A stretch of DNA of 64,000 nt from Deltaproteobacteria bacterium (lineage in GTDB: Bacteria > Acidobacteriota > Thermoanaerobaculia > Multivoradales > JAHZIX01), in contig JAHZIX010000049.1 of the NCBI GenBank assembly GCA_022601195.1, forward strand, positions 1 to 64,000. Direction: 5' to 3'. The translations under genes and the position numbers were made by a program. The notes beneath the pieces were generated by a model that did not search any database, was not told the origin of the DNA, and was given only the letters and a program-made list of their open reading frames with translations. Numbering within the stretch: position 1 is the stretch's first letter; every line of letters starts with the position of its first letter. Shown piece after piece: positions 37,308 through 45,072 of the stretch.

Positions 37308-39077
37308 TCAAGGCACCGTCAAGGTCCAAGCGCTGGTGTTTCCGGACTCGAAGCCGTCCGCGAAGATCTCCGGCGGCAGGATGCCTGGGGATTCGTCAGC
37401 ACCGATATCGAAGGGGCCCAAGAAGTTGGAGATGGGGGCATCGATGCCGCGGGCTTCGAGGTCGAGGTCGCTACCGACCGGAGTGTAGATGACGGTGTCG
37501 CAGTAGTCGACGGCGTCACCGGCCGGCAGCAGGTGGGGATCTCCCGCCGCGGGATTGGCCCAGATAGAGGCCGGATCCGTGCGGGCCATCATGGTGCCCC
37601 GGCCTGTCGGCAGAGAAGCGATCTCGTGCCCGAAGACGCAATCGGCTTGGTAAATGCCACCGGTACCGGGAGGACCGAAGACCCGATCCGGTGGGCCGCC
37701 AGTAGGAGAGGTGCCATTGCCTTCGATCACCAGACTGGAGAAGAGACCCACCGTTCCCCCCGCCTCCGCCTGAGCGAAGATCATCCCATTACCCGACACC
37801 GAGCTACCCCAGGCAGAGATGAAAGCCAGGCGGGCAACGCCGCCATTGCTGGCCAAAACATGGGTGCCCCGGGAGCTGTTGTCGTAGAAGACCGAGCTCT
37901 CTACCAAGACAAAGGAGCCTGTCCCATCCACCCAGATCACATTGCCGGCATCGGCAGCGTCGTTCAAGGTTAGGTAGGTCTGTAGAATCTCCGCCTGGCC
38001 ACCACCTTCTACGGCGAGGGCTCCCCCAAAATTGATTGCTCCTATCGGCCCTCCCGAAGTGTTGCGCCCCAGGAACGAACAGCGGTCGTCACGGTTACAG
38101 TTGCCCAGAGTCCGCTCCATCGTCAGCATGGCGTTGCTGAAAACGAAGAGGCCTCCCCCTAGCCCAAAGGCCTCGTTATCCATCACTTCCGAGTCCTGAA
38201 TCGTCACCACCGTGGAAGCTCCCCCCAATGCCACGCCGCCCCCTTCGCCCCGTGCCCGGTTGCCGGCAATGGTCGCGGGGGTCGTGCTGGTCCCCGCAAC
38301 GATGACGTCCGCTCCGGCCCGGGCATAAATGCCCCCACCATCACCTTCGGCGGTGTTGTCCGAGACGCCGAGGAAAACCCCACCGGCACCGGTGCCCCCG
38401 GAAAGCACGTTGACGGCACAACCCGAGGCGTAGATACCCCCACCGTTGTTGGCGGCGGTGTTGCTGTCGACCACCGCTCCCTGCAACAGAGCTACCGTGC
38501 CGCCCCCAGAGCAGTGAATCCCTCCACCGTTAAAGGTCGCATTCCCCAAGGCAACCCGGGCGTCCCCCTCGATCAACAGGGAGGCACCGTCCGTGAGCAG
38601 AATATTGCCTCCATCGACGGCCATACCGTTGTCGATTTGGGAATCGTCAAGGGTCACCAGCATCCCTCCATCGGCCGTGATCAACCGGTCACCATCCAGA
38701 TCAGCGGTCAGCCGCAGCGCCTCGATGGTGAGATTAGTGCTCCTGAAGTCCAGTAGATCTCCCCGCGTCGCCGTGATCGTGCGCCGAAACCTCGCGGTGT
38801 TGCTACAGCTCTGTACACCGCGCATCGTCACGTTGGCTTCATTGCTGAGGATCAGCGCCGTGGAGCTGGTAAAGGTGCGATTGGTAGCGATGGCGATGGT
38901 ATCCCCCTCCGGGGTCAACGCGGCTCGTACGATGGCCCCGACGAGGTTGTCGAAATCGCAACCGTTGGCCAACGGCCCCACGGTAATCAGCTCTGCCCCG
39001 GCTGCGGAGGCAAGAGAGCAGGTGAGAAGAAAGGCTGCAGCACGGCGAGGGAAGAGCCTAAGGGGGGTATCGAGCAT
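37308..39077 (-). CDS. Secreted beta-helix protein with FESGD C-terminal tag (cassette 2)
   Basis: 589 residues; AGGAGA ribosome site and a signal peptide (AAAFLLTCSLASAAGAE). The opening GPLANGCDFDNLVGAIVRAA, the RTITATRGDLLDFRSTNLTI segment and the coil pattern FNGGGIHCSG, NNGGGIYASG, GDGGGIYARAGA match the cassette 1 protein. The end is FADGFESGNTSAWTLTVP. The Gly-rich coils suggest a long right-handed parallel beta-helix. Probably secreted or surface exposed; ligand unknown. Its upstream region (39078-39392) is shared with the divergent tagged protein at 39393. Confidence 0.9.
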   Translation of the reverse strand: MLDTPLRLFPRRAAAFLLTCSLASAAGAELITVGPLANGCDFDNLVGAIVRAALTPEGDTIAIATNRTFTSSTALILSNEANVTMRGVQSCSNTARFRRTITATRGDLLDFRSTNLTIEALRLTADLDGDRLITADGGMLVTLDDSQIDNGMAVDGGNILLTDGASLLIEGDARVALGNATFNGGGIHCSGGGTVALLQGAVVDSNTAANNGGGIYASGCAVNVLSGGTGAGGVFLGVSDNTAEGDGGGIYARAGADVIVAGTSTTPATIAGNRARGEGGGVALGGASTVVTIQDSEVMDNEAFGLGGGLFVFSNAMLTMERTLGNCNRDDRCSFLGRNTSGGPIGAINFGGALAVEGGGQAEILQTYLTLNDAADAGNVIWVDGTGSFVLVESSVFYDNSSRGTHVLASNGGVARLAFISAWGSSVSGNGMIFAQAEAGGTVGLFSSLVIEGNGTSPTGGPPDRVFGPPGTGGIYQADCVFGHEIASLPTGRGTMMARTDPASIWANPAAGDPHLLPAGDAVDYCDTVIYTPVGSDLDLEARGIDAPISNFLGPFDIGADESPGILPPEIFADGFESGNTSAWTLTVP

Positions 39078-39392
39078 GATCGCGTCTCCTGAGAATTCAT
39101 GAACAGAAAGCCGTCGTGCGGGTGAGCACTAGGGGCTAGCACAGGGGGCTGCACAGGGGCCAAACATGGAGACGTACGCAAAAGAGCGGGAAAACCTCCC
39201 ACGGAGATTCTGCGACCTGTCGCATTTCTATATCTGCAGCGGTTGGGGGGAGTCCCCGGGGATCCCCGTTCAAGAAGATGCCGGGAGCTGGGGGCTAGAA
39301 GCTGAGGGCTGGGGAGTCATCTCCGTGGCGCAGTTCTCCGGAAGAAGTCGCATTCCCAGGTGAACTCATCGATTCACACCTGAGGAGCTTCC
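39078..39392. other. Divergent intergenic region, 315 bases
   Basis: Holds the promoters of two tagged exported proteins. It contains several G-rich, loosely repeated words (GGGGGCTAGAAGCTGAGGGC near 39290 and AGGGGCTAGCACAGGGGGC near 39129). No gene is seen. Confidence 0.5.
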
Positions 39393-40667
39393 ATGGAACT
39401 TCACGACCCAGTCTCAACCCAGCGTCCCCGAACCCAACCTCCGACAGCTCTCGCCCGGAGCCTTATGGGGGTATTCATCGCCACCTTCCTGCTCGGGCTT
39501 CTCTCCACTCCCCTGAGTGCTCAGATCGTTTTGGACTCACCGGTCGAAGAGTTTCCCCCGACCTCGGAGGATCTCAACGGTGTCGCTAGCGCTCCCAGTG
39601 GCGAGATCATTGCTATTGGGAACGGCGCTACGGTCCTGCGCCGCACCACGGATCCCGATGGCAACCCCATGTGGTCCTCTCTCGCCGCCTGGTCTGCTGG
39701 CTTCTTCACCGCTGAGCTCTTCGACATCGCCCACTCGCCGGTTTCGTATCCCGACGGCCCAGCTTGGGTCATCGCTGGCCGCGGGGGCGTCGTCGAGACA
39801 GATTTCACCAACACGATGGAGGTCGACCTAGTTCCAGGCTCCAACAAGATCTTCACCCCGGTACTGCCGACGGAAGACGAGATCTGGTACGGCGTGCCCG
39901 ACCTGGGTACCTTCCCAAGCTTTCTCCATCGTTACGACCGCTCTACTCAAGAAGCCCCGGGAATTGCCTTCCCGGTGGGAGCTGTGCTGGCTATGTGTCA
40001 GGTTCCCGGCGGGGATTTACGTTACGTCACCACCGATGGAGACATCGAAGAGATCGACGACGGCTTGCAAGTCACCACCCTTTTCGACCAGCCCGTCGGC
40101 CAGCCCCTAGAGCTCAACGCGGCTTCTTTCTCAGAAGATTGCGAAGTCATCAGCGCTGGCGACGCTGGACCCGAATCGCGTATTTACGCCGGGTTCATAG
40201 AAGCCCTGAGCAATCCTCGGGAACCCGAACAGGGCCCCTCCTTCGTGCCGTGGCGCCACGTCAGCCGCCCAGGCGAACCCGCCGTCACCTCCACCTCCTT
40301 CCTGTCACCAAACGAGCACCGCCGACTGGTTGGCTACTTTTCCATTCTGATGAGGTGTAACGACAACGTCCCGACTGGTGACGAGGCGACGATGTCAGCC
40401 TTCGCCGACTTCCTCGACTCCCATATCGACGACATCCTCCCTTTCAACTCCCAAACGAAATGCCAACGCGGCGCTACCACTCGCCCGGTGACCTCACTGC
40501 GCCGGGAATCCCACGTATCCCTGGCACCGACCTTCGTCACAGACTTCGAAGTCATTACTGTGGGGACTCAGGGCCGGGTTCAGCGAATCGCCGGAGGTCG
40601 GAAGATACTCTTCAGCGATGATTTCGAGACCGGAGATGTCTCCCGCTGGTCCTTCTCCACACCCTAG
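39393..40667 (+). CDS. Secreted protein of unknown function with FESGD-like C-terminal tag
   Basis: 424 residues; signal peptide with core VFIATFLLGLLSTPLSAQ. The central part has short repeats with DLNGVASAPSGEIIAIGNGA, WYGVPDLGTFPSF and EVITVGTQGRVQRIAGG, which read like WD/Kelch-type or photosynthesis-system-II-like beta-propeller blades, but no family is certain. It ends ILFSDDFETGDVSRWSFSTP, clearly related to the tag of the two beta-helix proteins next door. I do not recognise a function. Confidence 0.8.
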   Translation: MELHDPVSTQRPRTQPPTALARSLMGVFIATFLLGLLSTPLSAQIVLDSPVEEFPPTSEDLNGVASAPSGEIIAIGNGATVLRRTTDPDGNPMWSSLAAWSAGFFTAELFDIAHSPVSYPDGPAWVIAGRGGVVETDFTNTMEVDLVPGSNKIFTPVLPTEDEIWYGVPDLGTFPSFLHRYDRSTQEAPGIAFPVGAVLAMCQVPGGDLRYVTTDGDIEEIDDGLQVTTLFDQPVGQPLELNAASFSEDCEVISAGDAGPESRIYAGFIEALSNPREPEQGPSFVPWRHVSRPGEPAVTSTSFLSPNEHRRLVGYFSILMRCNDNVPTGDEATMSAFADFLDSHIDDILPFNSQTKCQRGATTRPVTSLRRESHVSLAPTFVTDFEVITVGTQGRVQRIAGGRKILFSDDFETGDVSRWSFSTP

Positions 40668-40860
40668 AAAGGAATCTTAGGAGTTCGGTACCGAACAAAG
40701 TAAGGGTTGTTTCAACTCGGTGTTGTGGGGTGAGCCAGAGGCTGTCTTCGGGCCAAGCTGGCTGAAGAGAACCTTTGCGCAAGGGATATCCCGGAGACCG
40801 GAAGGGGATGAAGATCGGCTAGTAGTTCAAGGAACTGGAAGGCTACCCGGCGGACCTTCC

Positions 40861-40945
40861 TCCCACCTCCAGTTCGTCGAACTGACGAACCAGCTACAGC
40901 TGCTCCCGCGCAATCCAGCGCTGAATGACTAGGTGCATCCACACC
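40861..40945 (-). repeat. Decayed second copy of the narK 3' end
   Basis: Aligns with 41153-41237 without gaps at roughly 80% identity. On the minus strand it reads VWMHLVIQRWIAREQ, L, stop, LVRQFDELEVG against VWMHLVIQRRIAREQPELVRHFEEAEVG in narK, so it is clearly coding-derived and now broken by a stop. Confidence 0.85.
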
Positions 40946-41049
40946 TGGTCACTGACCGCGTGCTTCTTGGCCACCTCGGTGACCGTGCCTCGATCGGCTT
41001 CTCTGAGGATCCCGACCATCTGCTCTTCGCTGAATCTTACTTTTTTCAT
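40945..41049 (-). mobile_element. IS3-family transposase OrfA remnant (first 35 codons)
   Basis: MKKVRFSEEQMVGILREADR and the following VTEVAKKHAVSDQ are the N-terminal helix-turn-helix of IS3-family OrfA proteins. The frame then passes straight into the decayed narK tail (VWMHLVIQ). OrfA of this family is about 90 residues and is followed by OrfB; both are missing here. A ribosome site (AGAGGGAG) is still present upstream. Confidence 0.8.
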
Positions 41050-41134
41050 AGCTCCCTCTTGGTTCGAGGAGGCCATTCTGTCAAGAAACTACTGGTCCAA
41101 AATTCTCAGAGCAGTCGGTCAAGCATCCGGAGCG

Positions 41135-42649
41135 CTACCCGCCGGCTCGACCTCCTACCTCCGCCTCTTCGAAATGACGAACCAGTTCCGGTTGCTCTCG
41201 CGCGATCCTCCGCTGAATGACCAAGTGCATCCACACCAGGCAGATGATCGAGACCAGACACATGAACATCCAACAGCTGGTCCAGAGCCCTGTGACCTCC
41301 AGCAGATAGCCGAAGATGATGGGACAGACGAAGCCGCCGAGGCCTCCGAGCACCCCGACCATGCCTCCCACGACCCCGACCTCTTCGGGGAAATAGTCCG
41401 GGATGTGTTTATAAACGGCCGCCTTGCCAACTCCCCAAATGCTACCCAGCAAAATGACCAGGACGGCGAAGATCCAAACATTCGCTTGGAAGAAAATCCC
41501 GGTCTTCCCCTCAGCAAGAAGTTGCTTGCGCCGAACCTCCTGCCCGACCTCCACGACCGGCTGCTGCCAAACCTGCTTGGTCGGGAACACCAGGATGCCG
41601 CTATCGATCTCTTCCGACTCCGGGTCCTTCGCCTGCAGACAATAGACCTTCGAGCTCACCACGATCTCATTCTCCGTCACCGAGGTGACCGTGCCGTTTG
41701 CCTTTGCCATGACACCGCGCCCAGGCGAGAGTATTTCCATCCTCGGGGTAATGAGTAGGAAGCTGACGAGGACTGAAGAGCCGAGCACCCAATACATCAC
41801 TCGGCGTGCCCCCTGCTTGTCTGAGAGCCAGCCCCCAGCTGCCCGAATCACTCCGGAAGGAAAACTGAAAGCCGCCGCCAGATAGCCAGCCCAGATCAAG
41901 TCGAAATGGTAGACATTGACGAAGTACGGCACCAGCCACTGAGAGAAAGCCACGAAGCAGCCAAAGACTAAGAAATAGTAAAGGCCAAATCGCCACACTC
42001 GAATCCGCTTGAGGGGGCGGAGCATCTGGCCCAGAGTCCGCCCTGAGGACTCTGGCTTCTTATTCTCCGAAAACACGAAGAAGGCGATGCCCATGGCAGC
42101 CAATACCCCAGCGTAGAGCATCGGCAATGTCCGCCAAGCTTCCAGATCGGCCCCGTCGTGGGTCAACCATTTCAACAAAGTGGGCGCCGCCACTGTAGTG
42201 AGGGCCGCACCGGCGTTACCCGCCCCAAAAATGCCGAGAGCCGTCCCTTGCAACCGCTGTGGGTACCACACGGAAGTGAAAGCAATGCCGATTGCAAAGC
42301 TGACACCGGTCAGGCCAAAGCCAAAACCACAGAGAGCAAACTCGAGAAAGCTGTCGGCATAGGAAACCAGAAACATAGGGATCGCACTCAGTAGCAAGAG
42401 TCCCGTATAGATGGGTTTGCCGCCATACTTATCCGTCAGGATTCCTGCCGGAAGGCGAAAGATCGAACCGGTCAAGACCGGAATCCCCATCAACCAACCG
42501 AGCTCCACCGGTCCCCAATCGAACAACTGGTTACTCGACAGAAAAGTGATCAGCACTCCGTTGAGCATCCAGGCTGCAAAGCAAATTGTGAACGCGACCG
42601 TATTGAGAAAAAGAGCCTTGTGAGATCTGGCTGTGGCTTCGTGTTCCAT
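41135..42649 (-). CDS. narK: Nitrate/nitrite transporter NarK (MFS) with inserted soluble segment
   Basis: 504 residues with AAGGA ribosome site. The first six helices carry the nitrate-porter signatures FCAWMLNG-like (FAAWMLNGVLITF) and FGFGLTGVSFAIGIAFTSVWY with GIFGAGNAGAALT. Between helices 8 and 9, an extra soluble segment of about 80 residues (about 300-385: GVMAKANGTVTSVTEN ... VGQEVRRKQLLAEGK) interrupts the fold; it looks like a small beta-sandwich or lipoyl-like hairpin. It should import nitrate or exchange it for nitrite for the Nar enzyme encoded upstream. It lies 76 bases after actF on the same strand, so it is probably the end of the long respiratory transcript. Confidence 0.92.
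   Translation of the reverse strand: MEHEATARSHKALFLNTVAFTICFAAWMLNGVLITFLSSNQLFDWGPVELGWLMGIPVLTGSIFRLPAGILTDKYGGKPIYTGLLLLSAIPMFLVSYADSFLEFALCGFGFGLTGVSFAIGIAFTSVWYPQRLQGTALGIFGAGNAGAALTTVAAPTLLKWLTHDGADLEAWRTLPMLYAGVLAAMGIAFFVFSENKKPESSGRTLGQMLRPLKRIRVWRFGLYYFLVFGCFVAFSQWLVPYFVNVYHFDLIWAGYLAAAFSFPSGVIRAAGGWLSDKQGARRVMYWVLGSSVLVSFLLITPRMEILSPGRGVMAKANGTVTSVTENEIVVSSKVYCLQAKDPESEEIDSGILVFPTKQVWQQPVVEVGQEVRRKQLLAEGKTGIFFQANVWIFAVLVILLGSIWGVGKAAVYKHIPDYFPEEVGVVGGMVGVLGGLGGFVCPIIFGYLLEVTGLWTSCWMFMCLVSIICLVWMHLVIQRRIAREQPELVRHFEEAEVGGRAGG
41153..41237 (-). repeat. narK 3' end, intact copy of the duplicated segment
   Basis: Within narK; second, decayed copy 292 bases further along at 40861-40945. 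Confidence 0.85.
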
Positions 42650-42725
42650 CTGAGTTCCTTTTCAGTGAATCACTGGTGGTTATCAGCTCCCCGGCGGAAC
42701 GCTGGAGAGCTCACGGACCCTGGGC

Positions 42726-43910
42726 TCAGCTGTGGTAGTGGAGACTTTCCTCGAGATATGGATCTCCCAGCGGAACCAGTGCTGCTTGCCGCAACTGCCG
42801 CAGAGAAACGAGAAACAGCAGGGCCACGACCAGCAACCCGGCGCCGACTTCCGCCAACCCGAAGGAGGGCTTGCCCCCGACCACAGGAGGAAGAATCTCC
42901 ACGAAAAGGTCCAGGGCGTGACCGACCAGGACCACCATGGAGACTCGAACCAAAATCATTTGACTTCGTTTGGCACGCCGCGACATCAGGACGAAGAAGG
43001 GAACGACCCAGTTGAGCAGCACGCTCACCACCATCATCGGCCCCCATCCGAGGGAAAGCCGGTCGGTGAAATAGATCGCTTCTTCGGCCAGGTTGCTGTA
43101 CCAGATGAGCATCGCCTGGCTGAACCAGATGTACATCCAGAAGGTCGACATGGCGAAGAGCAACTTGCCGAGATCGAAGAGGTGTTCCCGGTTGACCACG
43201 GAATAGCCGTGGTGATCCAACCAGGCAGCGAGCAACAGCAGGGCCGCGAGGCCCGCGGCAAATAGGTTGGCGAACTCGTAGACCCCCCACATGGTGCTGA
43301 ACCAATGGGGCTCAAGGGATTGCAGCCAATCTACCGAAGCCAGCGTCAGGGTGACGGAACCCAACAGTAGAAAGGCGGCAGCCAGCCCCCGCCCAGGCTT
43401 CGAACCGACTCCGGAAGGAGACTCCGTCCGGCGGTGGGAGCTGCGCCGCACCGCCCAGCCGAAGAACCCGAAAACCGCCAAATAGATCACCGAGCGCAAG
43501 TAGAAGAATCCGGATTGAAGCCACAAGCCTTTGAAGCCCTCGCCACCAAATCCGTCCGGGAGCCAGGAATAGAGATGCCGTCCACCCAACGTGATCGCCA
43601 GGAGGATGAAGAGGGAGCCCACCGGAATCAGCCCCATCATCGCTTCCGGTATGCGCCGAAACGCCGTCGCCCACCCGGCATCCGCGGCGTCATGGATGGC
43701 GATGAAATAGAGCCCGGCAAGGCCTAGGCCCAGCAGACTGACACCACAGAAAAGCACACTGGCCCAACCTCTTTGGGGATCCATCACAGCTCCCAAGGCG
43801 AGGCTCAGAGCGCCGAGCACAGCCAACCAACGAAGCCCCCGGGTCGATGAACCCGTCAGGTTAATCCCTGCCACTGCAACAGCGGAGGCCGAGGTGGTTT
43901 GCCCGATCAT
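42726..43910 (-). CDS. actF: Alternative complex III subunit ActF
   Basis: 394 residues starting MIGQTTSASA; this ATG overlaps the actE stop by 4 bases, which is why longer frames (to 43985) are rejected. About ten membrane helices, with VDWLQSLEPHWFSTMWGVYE and FSQAMLIWYSNLAEE. These are characteristic of ActF and the related ActC/NrfD/PsrC group of quinol-interacting membrane subunits. In alternative complex III it forms, with ActC, part of the quinol-oxidising membrane core. Last act gene of the set; narK follows. Confidence 0.92.
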   Translation of the reverse strand: MIGQTTSASAVAVAGINLTGSSTRGLRWLAVLGALSLALGAVMDPQRGWASVLFCGVSLLGLGLAGLYFIAIHDAADAGWATAFRRIPEAMMGLIPVGSLFILLAITLGGRHLYSWLPDGFGGEGFKGLWLQSGFFYLRSVIYLAVFGFFGWAVRRSSHRRTESPSGVGSKPGRGLAAAFLLLGSVTLTLASVDWLQSLEPHWFSTMWGVYEFANLFAAGLAALLLLAAWLDHHGYSVVNREHLFDLGKLLFAMSTFWMYIWFSQAMLIWYSNLAEEAIYFTDRLSLGWGPMMVVSVLLNWVVPFFVLMSRRAKRSQMILVRVSMVVLVGHALDLFVEILPPVVGGKPSFGLAEVGAGLLVVALLFLVSLRQLRQAALVPLGDPYLEESLHYHS

Positions 43911-44512
43911 GGCCCTTCTCCTTGAACAGTCTCGGTCGATGGCGCCGCCGCCTGAAGCTGCCGGATGCGGAGCACGGCTCGCCAACGGTCGAGGGGGTCG
44001 ATCTGCCCCGCGTGGCCGGGCATATTTCCCTGCCCGACGCTAGCGATGTGAAACAGCTGGCCGTCAGACATCTGCCGAGCTTGAGGAGCCAACAGGGAGG
44101 GAGGCGCAGGAAAACCCCGCTGAGCTACCAGCCCATCGCCTTTCCCTCCGGGTCCGTGACACAGCTGGCAATAGGTGAGGAAGATCTCCCCACCCCGCTT
44201 CAAGGAAGCCTGGTCGCTCTCATCGAGAGGGTTGGTCAGCTCCACAGCAGCCTTCGCAGCTCCTTCGACTCCGGGCTCGAGGTGAAGGGGCATCCTGCCC
44301 CGGGCGATGGTTCCCGCCACCGGCTTCTGCTGAACCATGCCACCGGGTAGCGCCTCGGCGCGCGAGTAGGACTCCGCGGACACGGCATAGATCATCTCGG
44401 GCAAGAACTCGACGGCTCTGTGGTCTTTCCGCTGCCCTAGCGAATAGGTCAGCCAGAGGATGCCCCCGAGGATCAATAAGAGAAAGACGTTGAGCCCACC
44501 GCGATCCTTCAT
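43907..44512 (-). CDS. actE: Alternative complex III subunit ActE, monoheme cytochrome c
   Basis: 201 residues from MKDRGGLNVF; the start overlaps the actD stop by 4 bases. One N-terminal membrane helix (VFLLLILGGILWLTYSL) anchors a periplasmic cytochrome c domain with one heme site, CQLCH, and a candidate axial Met (QGNMPGHAGQI). Its place between actD and actF identifies it. It carries electrons from the complex towards soluble or membrane-bound cytochromes. Confidence 0.92.
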   Translation of the reverse strand: MKDRGGLNVFLLLILGGILWLTYSLGQRKDHRAVEFLPEMIYAVSAESYSRAEALPGGMVQQKPVAGTIARGRMPLHLEPGVEGAAKAAVELTNPLDESDQASLKRGGEIFLTYCQLCHGPGGKGDGLVAQRGFPAPPSLLAPQARQMSDGQLFHIASVGQGNMPGHAGQIDPLDRWRAVLRIRQLQAAAPSTETVQGEGP

Positions 44513-45072
44513 CGTAGCCACCTCATAGCTGCCAGGGGCCGGCGAGGAGAGGCCTTCGGCGGGTCCACCAGGCACCAGCTATCTGCCCCGTAGGTTCGGC
44601 TGATCTCCTCGGCCCTAGACTCGTCGAAGCTCTGGTCGGCCGCAGAAAGGACCACCGCGAATCGGTCATCGGTAACCCCATCGAGCAGGGGAAAGGCCCT
44701 CTTGCCCGGATACAATCGGCTCACCACAAAGAAAGCCAAGACCGAGCCCAAGCCCGCTGCCAACACACCGACCTCGAAGGTCACCGGCACGAATGCCGGG
44801 ATCGAAGACAGGGGTTTTCCGCCGACGTTGAGGGGCCAATCGACTGCCGAAACCCAATCTTGAAACGCCATCATCGAGGCTGCGCCGCCCAATCCCAGAA
44901 CGGCGGCAACCCAGCCCAAGCGAGTGCGGCGTACCCCAGCTGCCTCATCGAGGCCGTGGACGGCGTAGGGAGTGTAGGCGTCATCGATCTCGAAGCCGCT
45001 GGCCCGAAACTTCTTCACCGCTCCCAGAAGATCCTCCTCACAGCTGAAACTGGCTCGAAAATGACGGCTCAC
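44509..45072 (-). CDS. actD: Alternative complex III subunit ActD (DUF3341)
   Basis: 187 residues from a GTG (VSRHFRASFSCEEDLL) that overlaps the actC stop in the form GTGA. The frame is open further upstream, but that part is antisense-like to actC. The N-terminal ferredoxin-like domain has AVKKFRASGFEIDDAYTPY, followed by two membrane helices (LGWVAAVLGLGGAASMM and VTFEVGVLAAGLGSVLAFF). This is the DUF3341 layout of ActD, a structural subunit. Confidence 0.9.
   Translation of the reverse strand: MSRHFRASFSCEEDLLGAVKKFRASGFEIDDAYTPYAVHGLDEAAGVRRTRLGWVAAVLGLGGAASMMAFQDWVSAVDWPLNVGGKPLSSIPAFVPVTFEVGVLAAGLGSVLAFFVVSRLYPGKRAFPLLDGVTDDRFAVVLSAADQSFDESRAEEISRTYGADSWCLVDPPKASPRRPLAAMRWLR

Larger units (their letters stand above)
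40668..41134. other. Gene-poor spacer with decayed insertion debris
   Basis: 467 bases without an intact gene. Bases 40861-40945 are a decayed copy of the narK 3' end, 40945-41049 an IS3 transposase start. The rest (40668-40860 and 41050-41134) shows nothing recognisable, although an IS end could lie in the second part. Confidence 0.6.

Noticed and set aside
37095-37973. 292-codon plus-strand frame over the end of the kinase and the beta-helix gene
   Set aside because: Starts inside the kinase gene in another frame and continues antisense to the beta-helix gene; no ribosome site.
43911-43985. N-terminal extension of actF
   Set aside because: Overlaps actE coding sequence; the ATGA overlap at 43907-43910 marks the real start.
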